The position numbers were made by a program, and so were the translations under genes. A stretch of 64,000 nucleotides of DNA, taken from assembly GCF_914767665.1 (NCBI RefSeq), contig NC_059501.1, positions 28,000,501 to 28,064,500 of the forward strand, written 5' to 3'. Positions 24,133 to 35,890 of this stretch are shown piece by piece. Within the stretch, counting starts at the first letter, position 1; each line of letters starts with the position of its first letter. Origin of the DNA: Harmonia axyridis. Its lineage: Eukaryota; Arthropoda; Insecta; Coleoptera; Coccinellidae. Under the pieces are notes generated by a model, which saw nothing but the letters and a program-made list of their open reading frames with translations, was not told the origin of the DNA and searched no databases.

Positions 24133-24252
24133 ACACTTCTTCAACAATTTTTACTCTTTGGCAATTGATTTCGGTCTTTCAAACCATCATCAGGCCAAAA
24201 GATCGAAGACCAAAATCGATTGCCAAAGAGTAAAAATTGTTAAAGAAGTGTG
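24133..24252. repeat. 120-bp palindrome with hammerhead-like core
   Basis: The arms ACACTTCTTCAACAATTTTT and complement (ending about 24252) continue through ACTCTTTGGCAATTGATTT to a centre at about 24190. The minus strand of 24158-24198 fits a hammerhead fold (separate entry). Confidence 0.6.
24158..24198 (-). ncRNA. Hammerhead ribozyme-like core
   Basis: Minus strand: TTGGC, CTGATGA, TGGTTTGAAAGACC (stem II GGU/ACC), GAAA, TCAATT, GCCAA. Stem I is 5 bp (UUGGC/GCCAA); all CUGAUGA and GAAA core positions are canonical and the cleavage triplet would be AUU. Stem III would be minimal. Structure inferred by eye only. Confidence 0.5.
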
Positions 24253-24376
24253 TTTTTTTATTTATACCTATTGATATTTTGAACACACTATGGAAGCTTT
24301 AATCACCAAAATGTATTTCAAAATATGCGGAAAGGTGAATTTGTAATTATTATTGAGAAAAAAGAGGAATACTTAC

Positions 24377-24430
24377 CAAAACACGAGACGTCTGGACAAC
24401 AGGAGGTGACAAGAACACACTAGTTCGAAT
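24377..24430 (-). other. Putative 5' UTR exon of EcKL gene A
   Basis: The minus strand reads GTTGTCCAGACGTCTCGTG followed by TTTTG and the donor GTAAGT (exon edge 24377). Near-identical text precedes a GTAAG donor upstream of gene B (edge 34376) and gene C (edge 35450). The matching acceptor CTCTAG lies about 30 bp upstream of the gene A start codon (about 21811). The upstream edge is a guess. Confidence 0.5.
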
Positions 24431-24688
24431 GGTTTCCTTTTCTTAAAATTTTTAAGCGAATCATATGTTAGAAATTTTTTATCTGATTTTCTACATGTTC
24501 AAATTTCTTCATTGTTTATATCCTATTGAAATGGTAATAAATTGATATTAACTGAAATAGTAAACTGTCAATTATATATTAGAACCAAGAATTGTCAGCT
24601 ATATGTATTTTTGTTTTAATCAGAATAATTTCCGAGCCTGCTTCCTCAGTTAGTTATTAATATATTTCAAAAAATAAATGAAGGAATA

Positions 24689-25008
24689 TACAGGGTGTAT
24701 ATGAATAGTTGCGAAAAAATTAAGAGGGTGATTCCTTGTCAAAAAATAAAGTGGGTCTTTCCCCTTGGAATCATAAGGGAACACCACCAAAATTTTATTG
24801 AATGCATTAAATGTCAGCATTATTTCATTTTTGAGAATTTTCTGGTTTTCGAGGAAAAAATTGGAAACTACTTTTCGGGCGCCATATTCAGGGGGCTGTA
24901 ACTAAGCCAGGGGAAGGCTCAATTAAAAGTTTATATGAAAGACCCACCCCATTATTTGACAAGGATCACCCCCTGAATTTTTTAGCAACTATTCATATAC
25001 AACCTGTA
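24689..25008. mobile_element. MITE with TACAGGGTG-type ends (320 bp)
   Basis: The ends TACAGGGTGTATATGAATAG and complement (TATTCATATACAACCTGTA) are followed inward by GTTGC and GAGGGTGATTCCTTGTCAAA / TTTGACAAGGATCACCCCC symmetry, then GTGGGTCTTTCC / GAAAGACCCACC. TA at the borders suggests a Tc1/mariner-type or similar TA target. No coding capacity. Confidence 0.65.
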
Positions 25009-25183
25009 TAAATAAAACTTGTTAACAATTTTCAAAAAGTGTTGTGTTAGAATCATTATTGTGGTTCTTATATACCTATTATTGTGTCTGAATGTAAAAG
25101 AGTTTTTAATAGTTTTAAATGATTCTGTAATGTTAAAGTTTCGCACATCTAAGTTATTGTTGTAGTTTTTTTTGTTCATTTCA

Positions 25184-25227
25184 GAGCCTCGATGAAGACT
25201 TTTAAATAAGTTTGAAACTAGTTGGCC
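25184..25227 (+). ncRNA. Degenerate hammerhead-like core
   Basis: GAGCC, TCGATGA (a variant of CTGATGA with an extra C before it), a GACTT/AAGTT stem, GAAACTAGTT, GGCC. The stem III unit ACTAGT is self-complementary. It belongs to the same repeat as the copy at about 38656 (shared GTTAAAGTTTC... and GAGAATTCACTCA flanks). Probably inactive. Confidence 0.4.
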
Positions 25228-26883
25228 TTTTTTCCAAAAATTGTGAGAATTCACTCAATACATATAAAGGAGTTTATGTGTGAAATGAAATTTTAAGATT
25301 CATCGCATCACAAGAAAGAGAAAAAATTCTGGGAGAGTATCAAAATATATACATATTTCACACAAAAAGAGATGAAAATATTCTATTGGTCTATCGTCGA
25401 AACTCGAAAGACAGCATTATGAAAATGCGAGAAGAACAATTTTTAAATTAATTTTTTGAAACCAGAGCATCAACGGCCATAAGAAAAATGATAATCCTTT
25501 TTTAGTAAAAAAAAGTAGAAAGTACCGACGTGAGTTCAGGAGCTTTTGAGCGTTTGTTCATTTATAAAACATTTGCGTCCTCGCGGAGACCACAGAAACG
25601 TATATAGTCACATATGTGTAATTGGGTAATTGATTTTGTCCTCAGTTAGTCGAACCTTATCATTTGAGACCATTCCAGGCTCAACTTTTTTAAAATATGG
25701 GACATTTTGATGAAACGATCTGTTCCGAGCGCTCAAAAGTGTACGACTTACAAAATTTGGTATTCAGTGTATCGAAAAAATAACATGACTTACTTGATTT
25801 AACTTTTTAGCCAATAATATGAAATTTGAGAATCCCTAAAACAGTTATTTATGACTATGATTTTGAAGTTTTATTATTCAGACTCAATTCATTAAAACCT
25901 TTAGAAAATAAGATTCTGTTAGAAACGAAAAATGTAGTGTAATGTAATTTATTTTGATATTTGAAGTGAGTTCGGCAATAGTCGATTCTAGGTAGATTTG
26001 TTCTTCTCTTTGAAGGATATGTCGAAGGATAGAACCTGCTTTTTAGTTGTTAGGTGGTTAGTTTTTTTTTTGGTACATCCGATAGTAGACAATCTTGACT
26101 ATTAATTTCTGAACTATGATAAAAATAAGATTATTACGACAGTGAAATTCATACAGGGAAATTGATATTATGTTGAGAGAGTAAGAATCAATAACAATGC
26201 AGTAGCAATTGATGTAGAATTAATAAGAGTCTTAAAATTGAATTATATACCAATTAATTTTTATATATTCCTTCTCATAATTTTATTTGATTTGAATTAA
26301 TTCTACTTTCTACTAATTGTACTTTTTTGACGAATGATTCAAGTTCATGCTTCCTTTCTTTTTGATTTATCAATATTTTTTATAAAAACTCTATAATTGA
26401 ATACAAATACAAATTTATTTTGCAATAATTTGGATTTTTATATTTATTTTTGGGCATTCATTCTTCTTGTCTCTTTTTTTGAATCAATACGAGGATTCAA
26501 TTTTTCCTTCTACGATTTTATATTTCATACCAACATATTTCAAAATTGTACTCAATTCAAGCATAAATTACAAGAGTTTATAGTATCTATAGGAAAACCA
26601 CTGTAGAACTTTATTTAAATTCATGATGAATTTTCGATGTGATATTAATATTTTTCAATTTTTTTCAGTAAATTGCTACTCTGTATCTTTCTTTTTTTTT
26701 GAAAATTATGAATGAAATAATTTTTACGGATACGTACTCGAAATATAGATAATTAAAACGATATATAGATAGTACTATAATAATTTTTAATATAAAAATA
26801 TTCGTATAATATTTTGTGGAATGTTTCAAATCAGAAAAAAAAAACCTCACAACGAACACATATAAAAATAGTTCAATAGCTGT

Positions 26884-29800
26884 TTACTTAGATTCTCTGA
26901 AGTATAACTGGGTGAGTTTAATCATTCTATCTTTTTGATCAGAGGTAATGTGCTTCATCCTTTCTTCGGATTTCATGCTTTCAAGACCTCCTAGATCGTT
27001 AAGTGTTTGGAAAACTGCTTCACTCCAATAGAAGGCTGGGGCTATCCATTGGGCCATCATAAAACCATAAATGCTGAACCTCTTCAACTCCTCGTTTATC
27101 CATTCATAAGTCAGTGGTTCTAACAGTTCATTGATCTCCATAACTGTCAATTTGTTGACGGTGGCATCGTAAATGAACTGGTGGAGATTGACAAGGTAGA
27201 AGTCGATGAGCTTTTGCTTCTTGTTGGTCAAGAAATCGCTGTCGATGTTCACGTATAGGAAGAAGCTGAGATCGTGAGCAGGGGAACTGTAGACGATATG
27301 CTGCCAGTCCAGCAGTGTTACCATATCTTTCCTGTACATCAGGTTATTGATCCAGACACTGCCGTGGTTGATGACTCTGATCGGAACGTCTTCCTCGATG
27401 ATTTCCTTCTGACGTTGCCACGCGCTACTTCTCATTTGTTCCAACAACTCCATATGCTTGGTGGCTTCAGGAGTCTTGGCTTCTTCCAACACCTTCAGGA
27501 TTGTAAAGAGAGCATTCGATTGCTTCTCTCCCAATGGCGTAGTCTCTTCGTCTGTATTTTTTTTAATGGACTTGACTAGATTATTGAACTTTTCTGGAGC
27601 CAGTTTATTCATGACTATGGATGCCGCGTGAAGTTTGGCCATTTCCTGCAAATAGAATCCAATGTAATCAGTAGACAATGGATTATACACTGTGTCCGTA
27701 AAGTATCGAACAAATTCATTTTTAGCTAAACAAACTATTTTAAGAAATAATCCTGAAACACGTCGATTTTTCATTTTAATTTACCGTATTTTGAAATAAT
27801 AATCTAATATACAGGGTGAATTACTTTCGAGTAATGACGTCAGCGTCATTTTTTTAAATGGAACACCCCCATTTTGTCTCAATTTTCCGATGACTCTAGC
27901 TGCGCTGATTCCAAAAATGTATCACATGTTGATTCCAATTGGTACAGGGTGGACAAAAATATAATAGTTTCGTGTGTGCTCATAAAGTAACACATAACAT
28001 ACTTTATTAGTTAAATTAACAATATTATCAAAAATACTTATTGTCTAGCGGCAATTGGTTTGAATGTAACACCCTGTAGTTTGTTACATTTTTAGATTAA
28101 TGAAAATGAGCTGTTTCCAAACATGTTTGGTACTTATGGTCTACCAGACCTAATATGGAAGAAATTATTTTTTATCAATTTAAAAAAAACATAGTCGTCT
28201 AGTTTTTTGTGAAATGTCATTCATTATTTGTTTAGTAATTTATTGGTGTTCAATGACAGTTTAGCACTACAATATTTTTGGTATTCGTGAATATTTTAAG
28301 TATTGCTCAGATTTAATTTATTATTTTTGTCCACCCTGTACAAATTGGATTCAATATGTGATACATTTTTGGAATCAGCTCAGCTAGAGTAATCGGAAAT
28401 GGGGGTGTTCCATTAAAAAAAAAATGACGGTGACGTCATTACTCGAAAGTAATTCACCCTGTATATTAGGTTATTGTTTTAAAATACGGTAAATTGAAAT
28501 AAAAAATTGACGTGTTCCAGGATTATTTCTTAAAGAAGTCTGTTCAGTTAAAAATGAATTTGTTCCATACTTTACGGACACAGTGTAGGTATACAATATA
28601 AAACTTGAAATATGCAAAAAAAATGGTTTCAATATAGTTTTGCTTTTCAAAGTTTGTATTTGAAAAGAATTTGATTCTTGAAGAAATATTGAACAAACTA
28701 ACTGAATAAGTAAAGTTATTTCAGTCTCTCAACAACACCTCGTTACACTGTCGCAAAATGTATACAAGTTTTATGTAATTAACAACGAATATGTTCTATT
28801 GCAGCCTATCATTTTAGGGGGTAGCAATTGTCATAAGTGTCCGGCAATGGATGTCGAGTTGTCTAAAGTTATCCCGAAGAAAATTAAAAAAAATTGAGCT
28901 TTATACTTTATCGATTGCTCAGAAAGACTGTCTCTAGGGCTGTAGAAGAAGCGAAAAAATCCAAAAACCTGATTTTTGTAACTTTTGACCTTAAATTTCA
29001 ATAGTCGGGGTCTCTCTACCATATATAGGTTTTGAGACAACTTTTAGAATATCCATATACAAGTTTATAGCTGGGTATCTTAAATTCCGAGATAATACTT
29101 GTAGTAGCTACTTTTTACTAAGATGACTGGAATATACTTCTACTGTTCGTTAACTGATGTAGATGTCTTACCGTGATGCTTGACCATAACTGGTTCCATT
29201 CTACTGCAAGCTTCTTGTTGATGTTTTTGAAAGATTTCCTACCCATATCTTCCAAAACGATGCTGTTCTCGTCACCACCGTAGAATTCAGGTACGCGAAG
29301 AGGACTTCCGACGATATTGCCCAATGTTGGAATAACTTGCTCGTATGCAAAGATTTCATTGGTGAAAGCTGTTCCAGCATTCATCAAATCCTCAAGTTCT
29401 TTGGCAGATGGTCTACTTTTGACTATGACAGAGAATGGGACTTCAGCTGCAGAACAAAAGAGAATTCTTTGAGAACTGAAGAAAAGGATTATTTTCAATA
29501 ATAAACATTTGGTTCGAGGAGGAAAACTTTTAACCTCCTCTCAAATTTTCATACTTTTGGAATATACAGGGTAAGCCACGAGGAACTGTGCAGGGTGGGG
29601 CAAATTGGACAGTTTTGAATGGGGAGTCCTATTTATATACTAGATAGACGGAGACCGATGTCAGTGTCTGAGAGCGAATTTTCTTGAGAAAATCATTGGC
29701 GAAAACCGAAACTCCATATCTATAATCGTCACATAGTTACAGGGTGTTTTTCGAAAATGTTCATTTTAGAAATATTGCTGTAATTTTTTTTCTGTTGGAA

Positions 29801-32800
29801 ATTCTTCATTTCTGTAAAAACCGTCTCATAGCAACTTTTTACGTCGAATTCAATGACGTTAATTCAATTTTCTGCAAACTGATATTTCATGAGATATCGC
29901 TATGAGATTTTTTTTCGAATGGGACACCACGTATATTTCTATATATTTCGATAGAGGAGAAAAGTACCATTCCAAAAATATATCATGATCGATATTTTTC
30001 TGAAGTCATTTTTGAAGTCCCAGCAGGTGGCTAAAGGTCCATAGTTCAAAGTCCATAGACTTTGAAAGAAAAAATCATTGCAATATCTCATGAAATATCA
30101 GTTTGCGAAAAATTCAATCAACGTCATTGAATTCTACGTAAAAAGTTGATACGAGAAGGTTTTTCAGAAGTCAGAATTGAAAAATTTTCAACAGAAGAAA
30201 AGTTCAAAATGAGTTTCTCACGAAAATTGGTTTTCGTCTATCTAGTATAGAAATAGGACTTCCCATTCCAATATGGTCCAAATATGGCCCACCCTGTACA
30301 TATTTTTACCACATATCAAGACTACTCAGATTAACCCCAAAAATTTCGATCCTGTGTAACTTTTGAACGGTTATCGCGAATCGATTGAAATTTTCGGGGA
30401 ATATTGTCTTCAAGTAGATATGTTTATGAACAACCATATTCAGAATTCTGAAAATCCAGGTCCGAGTGTAAACATTTTGGTGGCTTTTGTCTTGCGCAAA
30501 TGTTTCACCGTGTGTATGGATTTTTCAATATTTGATAGGGAATATTCAAATCATAGAACCTAATTGGAAAAGAAAACTGCCAAAAATATTTTTTCAACTT
30601 TAACTTAATTTCAGTTTTTATTTTCGTTTAGCATATAATGATGATTCTTTTCATTGAATTCACTATAAAAAACTGAAATATAAGAGTCATATCTACACAT
30701 ATTTTTATAATTAAGTCCAGGACCAGTTTGTGAAATTTTTCCAGAGTGAATTTGTTCTTAAGATTGGAATAACCTGTTATAATAAATAAATTATTAGCTG
30801 AAAAATTCCCAAAATGTCGTTATTATCGATGCCTTCGCCATTCAATCTTTATTTCCTGAAAAAATTCACTCAATTTATTGTTCAAATACTAACAATAATT
30901 TGAATGAATAAAATCGTTTTGACGATCATCCTGAATGTTTTCGATGGTTTAAAACGTCACAAAATTCTTCACTCATAACTTCGGTGTAGCTCATTCAATT
31001 TTGATGAAATTTTTAGTGCGGTACAAAATGAAGGAGTACCTTCAATAATTCTAACACTTTTTCCAAAAAACAGGGTTGTTATTGTGATAATTTCAGATTC
31101 ACTGTGTTGAATGGAAAACACCTTGTACATTAGGTTTCCAAAACTTCTCTATCTGTTTCAGATTCTACCATAGTGCAGGTGTTTTTGATTTTTTTGGCAC
31201 ACCTAGGTTTCTTGGAAATTTCACTCGAGAGCTGAGGGAATATTCTGACCTGGTAGTGACGCTTTTTCGTCCAATAATGCAACGCTGTTCCAAACTTCTA
31301 CACAATAGTTATTTCAAACTCGAAATTCATATTTAATTGCACATATTTTGAATGAAATCATTTAACTCTATATACCTAATTTAAAAAAAAACAATCTCAG
31401 AAAACTGAAAGTGATTTAATTGAAAACACCTGAAAAATGACTCATTATGGTAGAATCTGAAACGGATAGAAAATTTTTGGAAACGAAATGTATTGAATAT
31501 GTTTTTTCAACCTGCACAATTAATCTGAAATTATCACAATTCAACCCTATTTCATGAAAAAGTTGAAATTATTTAATATACCCTTACATATTAAGTTACT
31601 AAGATGAAAATTTCATCCAAATTGAAAGAGCCATACTAAAGTTATTGATTGAAGTTGAATCGGTCGAATCGAAGAAATTGCCCTGTTCGCTGAAAATTCA
31701 ATTACCGTCATTGAATTCTACCTAAAAGTGGCTGCTACAATAATGTTTTTACAAAAATAAAATATTTTCAACAGATAAATGTTACAGAAAATTTCATAAA
31801 AATGCTGTACTATGTGTAAATATGACTCTTATTTTATTTTTATACTGAATTCAATGAAAAAATCATCATTTCATGCTAAGCGAAAATAAAAACTGAAATT
31901 CATTTTTAAATCCTACACTAGAATTTAGAAAAATATTTTTGCCAGTTTTTTTTTCCAATTACGTACTATGATTCGAATATTTCTTATTAAACATTGAAAA
32001 AACTATACAAACGGTGAAACTTTTGCGAAAGACAAAAATCATCACAATGTTCAACCTCAGACCAGGATTTTCAGAATTCTGAAAACAATATACCCTGAAA
32101 ATTTCAATCGATTCGTGACAACCGTTGAAAAGTTTTACAGGATCGAAGTTTTCGAAATTTGCTATGATTGTTGATTGTACCGAATACAATATTTTTTACC
32201 GCAGGATTGTAGCTTAAATAGATTGAATGCTTTTTTCACTTAACAATTCGATTTTTTTCAATAATCTTTGGATTTGGAATCTTCGAAATAGAAAGTAATA
32301 ATAAACTATTTAAATAATGAATGATATAATTTAAAACACTGGTTTGAAGATTCGGTAGAATGTGGCAGATAGATTCTGATATACTGATTGTTTCTGCCTA
32401 TATCTACTCGAAATTTTGTACGAATATTTTTGGCATTATTTCAAGTAGAATTGATTCAAGTGCTAATTTTATCATTTGGTATCATTTGCGATTATTACAA
32501 TGAATGAATACATTGAATTAATGTAATATTTGAAGTACCTGCATAAGTTCACAGAAGGTATGCGAAAACATCAGAATATGTGAAAAATTCACACATTGAT
32601 TTACCAAATGAAAATCCTATAAAGAAAAAATCATCACAAAATAAAGAATTCTTTTGATTCAATTCTTACAAAGTATTTCAAAATTCAGTGTGAAGATTTC
32701 ACGTCCGTATTTTTAAATATAAAATATTTATATTTATATAAGATATTTATATTATATTTATATTTTTAAAAAATGTTTCTGTATATCTACAGATCTGAAG

Positions 32801-33965
32801 ATCGTTGAAGTTCCAAGATTTGAAATATAGGTTTAGATTTTAATTCACATCATTTAGTATGCCGAGTGATTGTACAAATTTCCTTCAGACATGTGCCCTA
32901 ACTATTTTCTCTTCCGCGACACATTGTGTTGAAGATTGAAAAAACAACTTTTTTCGCAAAAAATGCGACTCAAAACAAACATACTGCTTGTTGGAATTCT
33001 AATGTTTCGTGCATGTTTCAAAAATTTTCAGTTAGAGTAGACAAAGAAGTTATTTGATATAGCGCCGTTCACAATATGAACGTCACTGAAATTTCTTTAT
33101 TATTCTTCTTGATCGAGCTCTAAACATCACCATTTTCCAGAAAATTAGAATCAACCATTTTAAGATTTGATTTCTCTTGAAATGGAATATTTGAAAATTA
33201 ACGGATGATTATTTGAAACTTATGGAAGTTGAAACAAAAAGAAAATTAAATAAGATTATCAAAATGAATAAATAAGCAGTTATTTTATTTTCCTAAATTC
33301 CAACAACTTTAAAACTTTGTGTGATGGAATTCAAATTTATAGGATCCATGTTTGCAGGAATTTGTTCTTACAGATTCAGTGTTTTTACGTCATGTTGCAG
33401 TTCATTTTACAAGTTTAGGATCATTGGAATCACATGGCCAATTTGTATCAAGCCAACGTTTCGTCTATAAATTTAGGCCGACAGAGAAAAACAAACACTA
33501 TAGGTAAAGTTCTGTTACCTACTTTTTACATATTTTTCACTTTATACCTATCTTGTTCGTTTTTCTCTGTAGCCTGATAAAGTCTAAATATATAGACGAA
33601 ACGTTGGCTTAGTCCAAATTGGTCGCCTGATGTCAATGAACCTAACCCTGTAAATTGAACTGCAATTTGTTCTTATATTAATAAATAACATCTGTTAATA
33701 CATCTTGTCTAAAAAAAGAGAATTATATGATGGAATTCTTACTTTCATCATCATTAAGGGTGTAGGTAAAGGTGACCCTCCATGCGTCTGAAGTGAAGTT
33801 AGTTCCTTTCTCTGATGCGGGCTCTACTTTAGATTCCTTGATAGTAACCTTATCCTTATTCCAATGTTCCTTCAAGTTTTTTTCCAATAACTTTTTATGT
33901 AAGTTACCTTGTTTATCTACGATTGCCTTTTCAACATCTTTTTTGCTACCATTTGTATCGGCCAT
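26884..33965 (-). CDS. EcKL/CHK kinase-like protein B, altered catalytic loop
   Basis: Three coding exons on the minus strand (33965-33743, 29446-29172, 27645-26884; phases 1 and 0) give 419 residues. Motifs in order: GTNFTSDAWRVTF, VIVKSRP (Lys84), NEIFAYEQV, IVLEDMGRKSF, MAKLHAASIV, INHGSVWINN (258-267) and LLDWQHIVYSSPAHDLSFF (Asp279), then MMAQWIAPAFYWSEAVF. Ser262 replaces the family's catalytic-base Asp, while Asn267 of the same motif is kept. The start is MADTNGS at 33965; a leader exon with donor edge 34376 is proposed, and the acceptor TTTTCTAG lies just upstream of the ATG. Intron 1 (4.3 kb) and intron 2 (1.5 kb) are enlarged by palindromic elements. Divergently placed to gene C. 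No frameshift or stop seen, so it appears functional as a protein-coding gene. Confidence 0.88.
27688..28585. mobile_element. Foldback element in EcKL gene B intron 2 (898 bp)
   Basis: The ends CACTGTGTCCGTAAAGTAT (27688) and complement (to 28585), with TA on both sides (27686-27687, 28586-28587), suggest a TA-targeting Tc1/mariner-type element. Arms of about 300 bp include GGGTGAATTACTTTCGAGTA and AATGGAACACCCCCATTT in both orientations. The central part has no coding frame. Confidence 0.7.
29589..30298. mobile_element. Palindromic element in EcKL gene B intron 1 (710 bp)
   Basis: The left end TGCAGGGTGGGGCAAATTGG is answered by CCAAATATGGCCCACCCTGTA at the right. The arms continue through GTCCTATTTATATACTAGAT and ACTGATATTTCATGAGATAT blocks to a centre near 29970. 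The left border is only 110 bp from exon 2 of gene B. No coding capacity. Confidence 0.6.
30345..32175. repeat. 1.8-kb imperfect palindrome in EcKL gene B intron 1
   Basis: The left arm TTTCGATCCTGTGTAACTTT (30348) is mirrored by the text ending near 32150. Further matching blocks are AGAATTCTGAAAATCCAGGT, TTTTATTTTCGTTTAGCAT, TAAGAGTCATATCTACACA and TCTGTTTCAGATTCTACCAT. The centre is near 31290 and each arm is about 850 bp with many differences. The two small frames at 30363-30563 (+) and 31959-32189 (-) encode similar peptides only because they lie in mirrored arms. The right arm also shares GTCATTGAATTCTACxTAAAA with the element at 29589-30298. Confidence 0.65.
33392..33668. repeat. 277-bp foldback in EcKL gene B intron 1, next to exon 1
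   Basis: The arms begin TGTTGCAGTTCATTTTACA and end with the complement-like GTAAATTGAACTGCAATTTG. Inward, AAGCCAACGTTTCGTCTATA (33451) mirrors TATAGACGAAACGTTGGCTT (33590). Each inner stem holds a damaged hammerhead-type core (see 33571-33608). It ends 75 bp from the gene B exon 1 donor. Confidence 0.6.
33571..33608 (+). ncRNA. Damaged hammerhead-like core
   Basis: AGCC, TGATAAA, a 4-bp GTCT/AGAC stem, GAAACGTT, GGCT. The motif reads CTGATAA where CTGATGA is canonical, so the G8 position (general base/acid helper in known hammerheads) is lost. The left-arm copy lacks this block. Predicted inactive. Confidence 0.4.
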
Positions 33966-35890
33966 TTTTGAACTATTTTACACCAAACTAGAAAAATAAA
34001 AGTTATTTTGAGGAAGGAAGTATGTCAAGTTGTAATTAATCACAGATGGATGCAACGAAAAATATAAATAAAATTTTTTTCATGAACTAATTTCTATGTA
34101 TATTTGTATGTAGCTTCAAAATGATTATTGAAATAAGTTTTTTCAATTGATAGGAACAACAAACCGGATGGAGCAGAAAATTTAAAATATGAAAAGAAAC
34201 CACAAAATTCCTTCTGCAAGTATTGAAATCAAAATTATAAAATGAGATTCTTAATAACTTCTTAAAAAGTTAAATTCCGAATATAATTACTTATTCGAAT
34301 TCAATATCAATTCCATATGATCAATTGAATTTGTTATGATGAGATTTATTATAAAATAAGTGAAAATTTTCTTACCAAATACACTGGACGTCCAGACAAA
34401 CACAGGACAACGATTGTGAGTAGAATGAACAGTGTTATTCAAATTTGTAGAAGGAAGTCCAACATGATGCTAAAAACATGTTACTCATTTTTTATAGCGT
34501 TTTTATATTTCGTTTGAATGTCTTTCGATGCCATATTGAGTGCTGATATCGAAATACTTGAATTATTTTGTAAAAATATAATATTTTATGATGTTATTTA
34601 TAATTTTTAATATTACTAAAAATACTTGAATATTGAGTAGGCAAATAAAACTATTTCCTTCTTTTTTTCTTAATGTTATCTGCATCAATTGAAGTGAGCG
34701 AAAATAATTTTTACTGTAATATAACCCGTTTAAATTCATATTTATCAATTCGATAAATTATATTATTGAATCAGCATATTGTTTATAATTTAATCTTTGA
34801 TATTATTTAGAACCAGAAATACATGTAAAAATTAAAATGATTCAATAATAATAATAAAAGAGTTTATTCATGAAAATACATTCAATAAACTCTAATAATG
34901 AATATAATGATCAATTATTGTAATGTCTTACAAATAATACTTGATGAACATAATAAATACTTGTTTAGATTATTATTTATTTATTTGTTTATATGTTGTA
35001 TATTCGTTTATGAACAAATTATCACATATTCTCATGATAGTTGAATTGAATACATACATGAATATAAAATTTGAAATTTTTTTATTCAGTATTGGTTTTA
35101 ATTGATTTTGATGTGATGTATATGCTTATAAAAATTGATTCGAATGCAAGAATAAACTATTGATTTTTCATTTCAATACTCAAAACATATACGATAAGTT
35201 TAGTACAAATGAATTAATTTAAGAATAATAATCCTTATGAATTTTGTGAATTACAATTAAATAACGTTTAATGGTGATATTTTCAACAATATCTTGGGAA
35301 ATATATGTAGACGATATGTAGTATTGTTTTATCGATTCTTCACAGCCTGCTCAGTTGCTTATCTGCTTTTTTCTTTTTTTTTGTCTTGATCTTCAATGTT
35401 TCGAAAATAAAAGCGGTTCATTCTTGTGTGGTCCAGTGTTGTCTTTTGTGGTAAGGAAATGATTTTTCCTCAATATTATGAATCATTGCTTTTTGAATTT
35501 TGCCAAAGAAATAATTAGAAACACGAATCGATGAAGCTAATTTTTAAAATTTTTTTGGGAACAAAGGAAAAAGTTTTTTTTTCAAGTTGAATCTACTTTC
35601 AAATTAAATTTTTCACTTTCATTCGTAAAATAATAAAAGTTTATAATGAAACAGTACTGATAATATGTAAAAAGATAGAGTTAGAACATATACACATATA
35701 TTTTTTCATCATCAAATGAGAGACAGATTCATAAAACTTTCTTAAAATCGAATACTGTATTTTATTCTGATTAAATTATAATCAATAGCTCAAAGAAGTT
35801 TTATCCAACAATAAGCAGTCAGAGAAGGTACCAATGAGAATTTTTATGTTATTTACTTGTATTATTTTCAGTTGAATCAATTAAAGCAAA
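33966..35890. promoter_or_regulatory. Divergent upstream region of EcKL genes B and C, with leader exons
   Basis: Minus strand: a leader exon of gene B ends at 34376 (GTCTGGACGTCCAGTGTATTTG-like text, cut here; donor GTAAG), with a TATAAAAAA box at about 34489-34497, about 30 bp upstream of a plausible start near 34462. Plus strand: a leader exon of gene C ends at 35450 (TGTGGTCCAGTGTTGTCTTT, then TGTG and donor GTAAGG), and its acceptor TTTTCAG is just before 35873. The roughly 0.95 kb between the two leader exons is therefore a candidate shared promoter region. The start sites are inferred, not seen. Confidence 0.5.

Larger units (their letters stand above)
22101..24376. other. Leader intron of EcKL gene A; no gene seen
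   Basis: AT-rich. Holds stray element ends such as GTACAGGGTGTTTTACAAC near 22898, and the palindrome at 24133-24252. Frames here lack any domain. Confidence 0.35.

Noticed and set aside
30363..32189. Two similar peptides encoded on opposite strands (30363-30563 + and 31959-32189 -), looking like a duplicated small gene
   Set aside because: They are mirror images in the arms of one long palindrome; similarity follows from the inverted repeat, not from coding selection.
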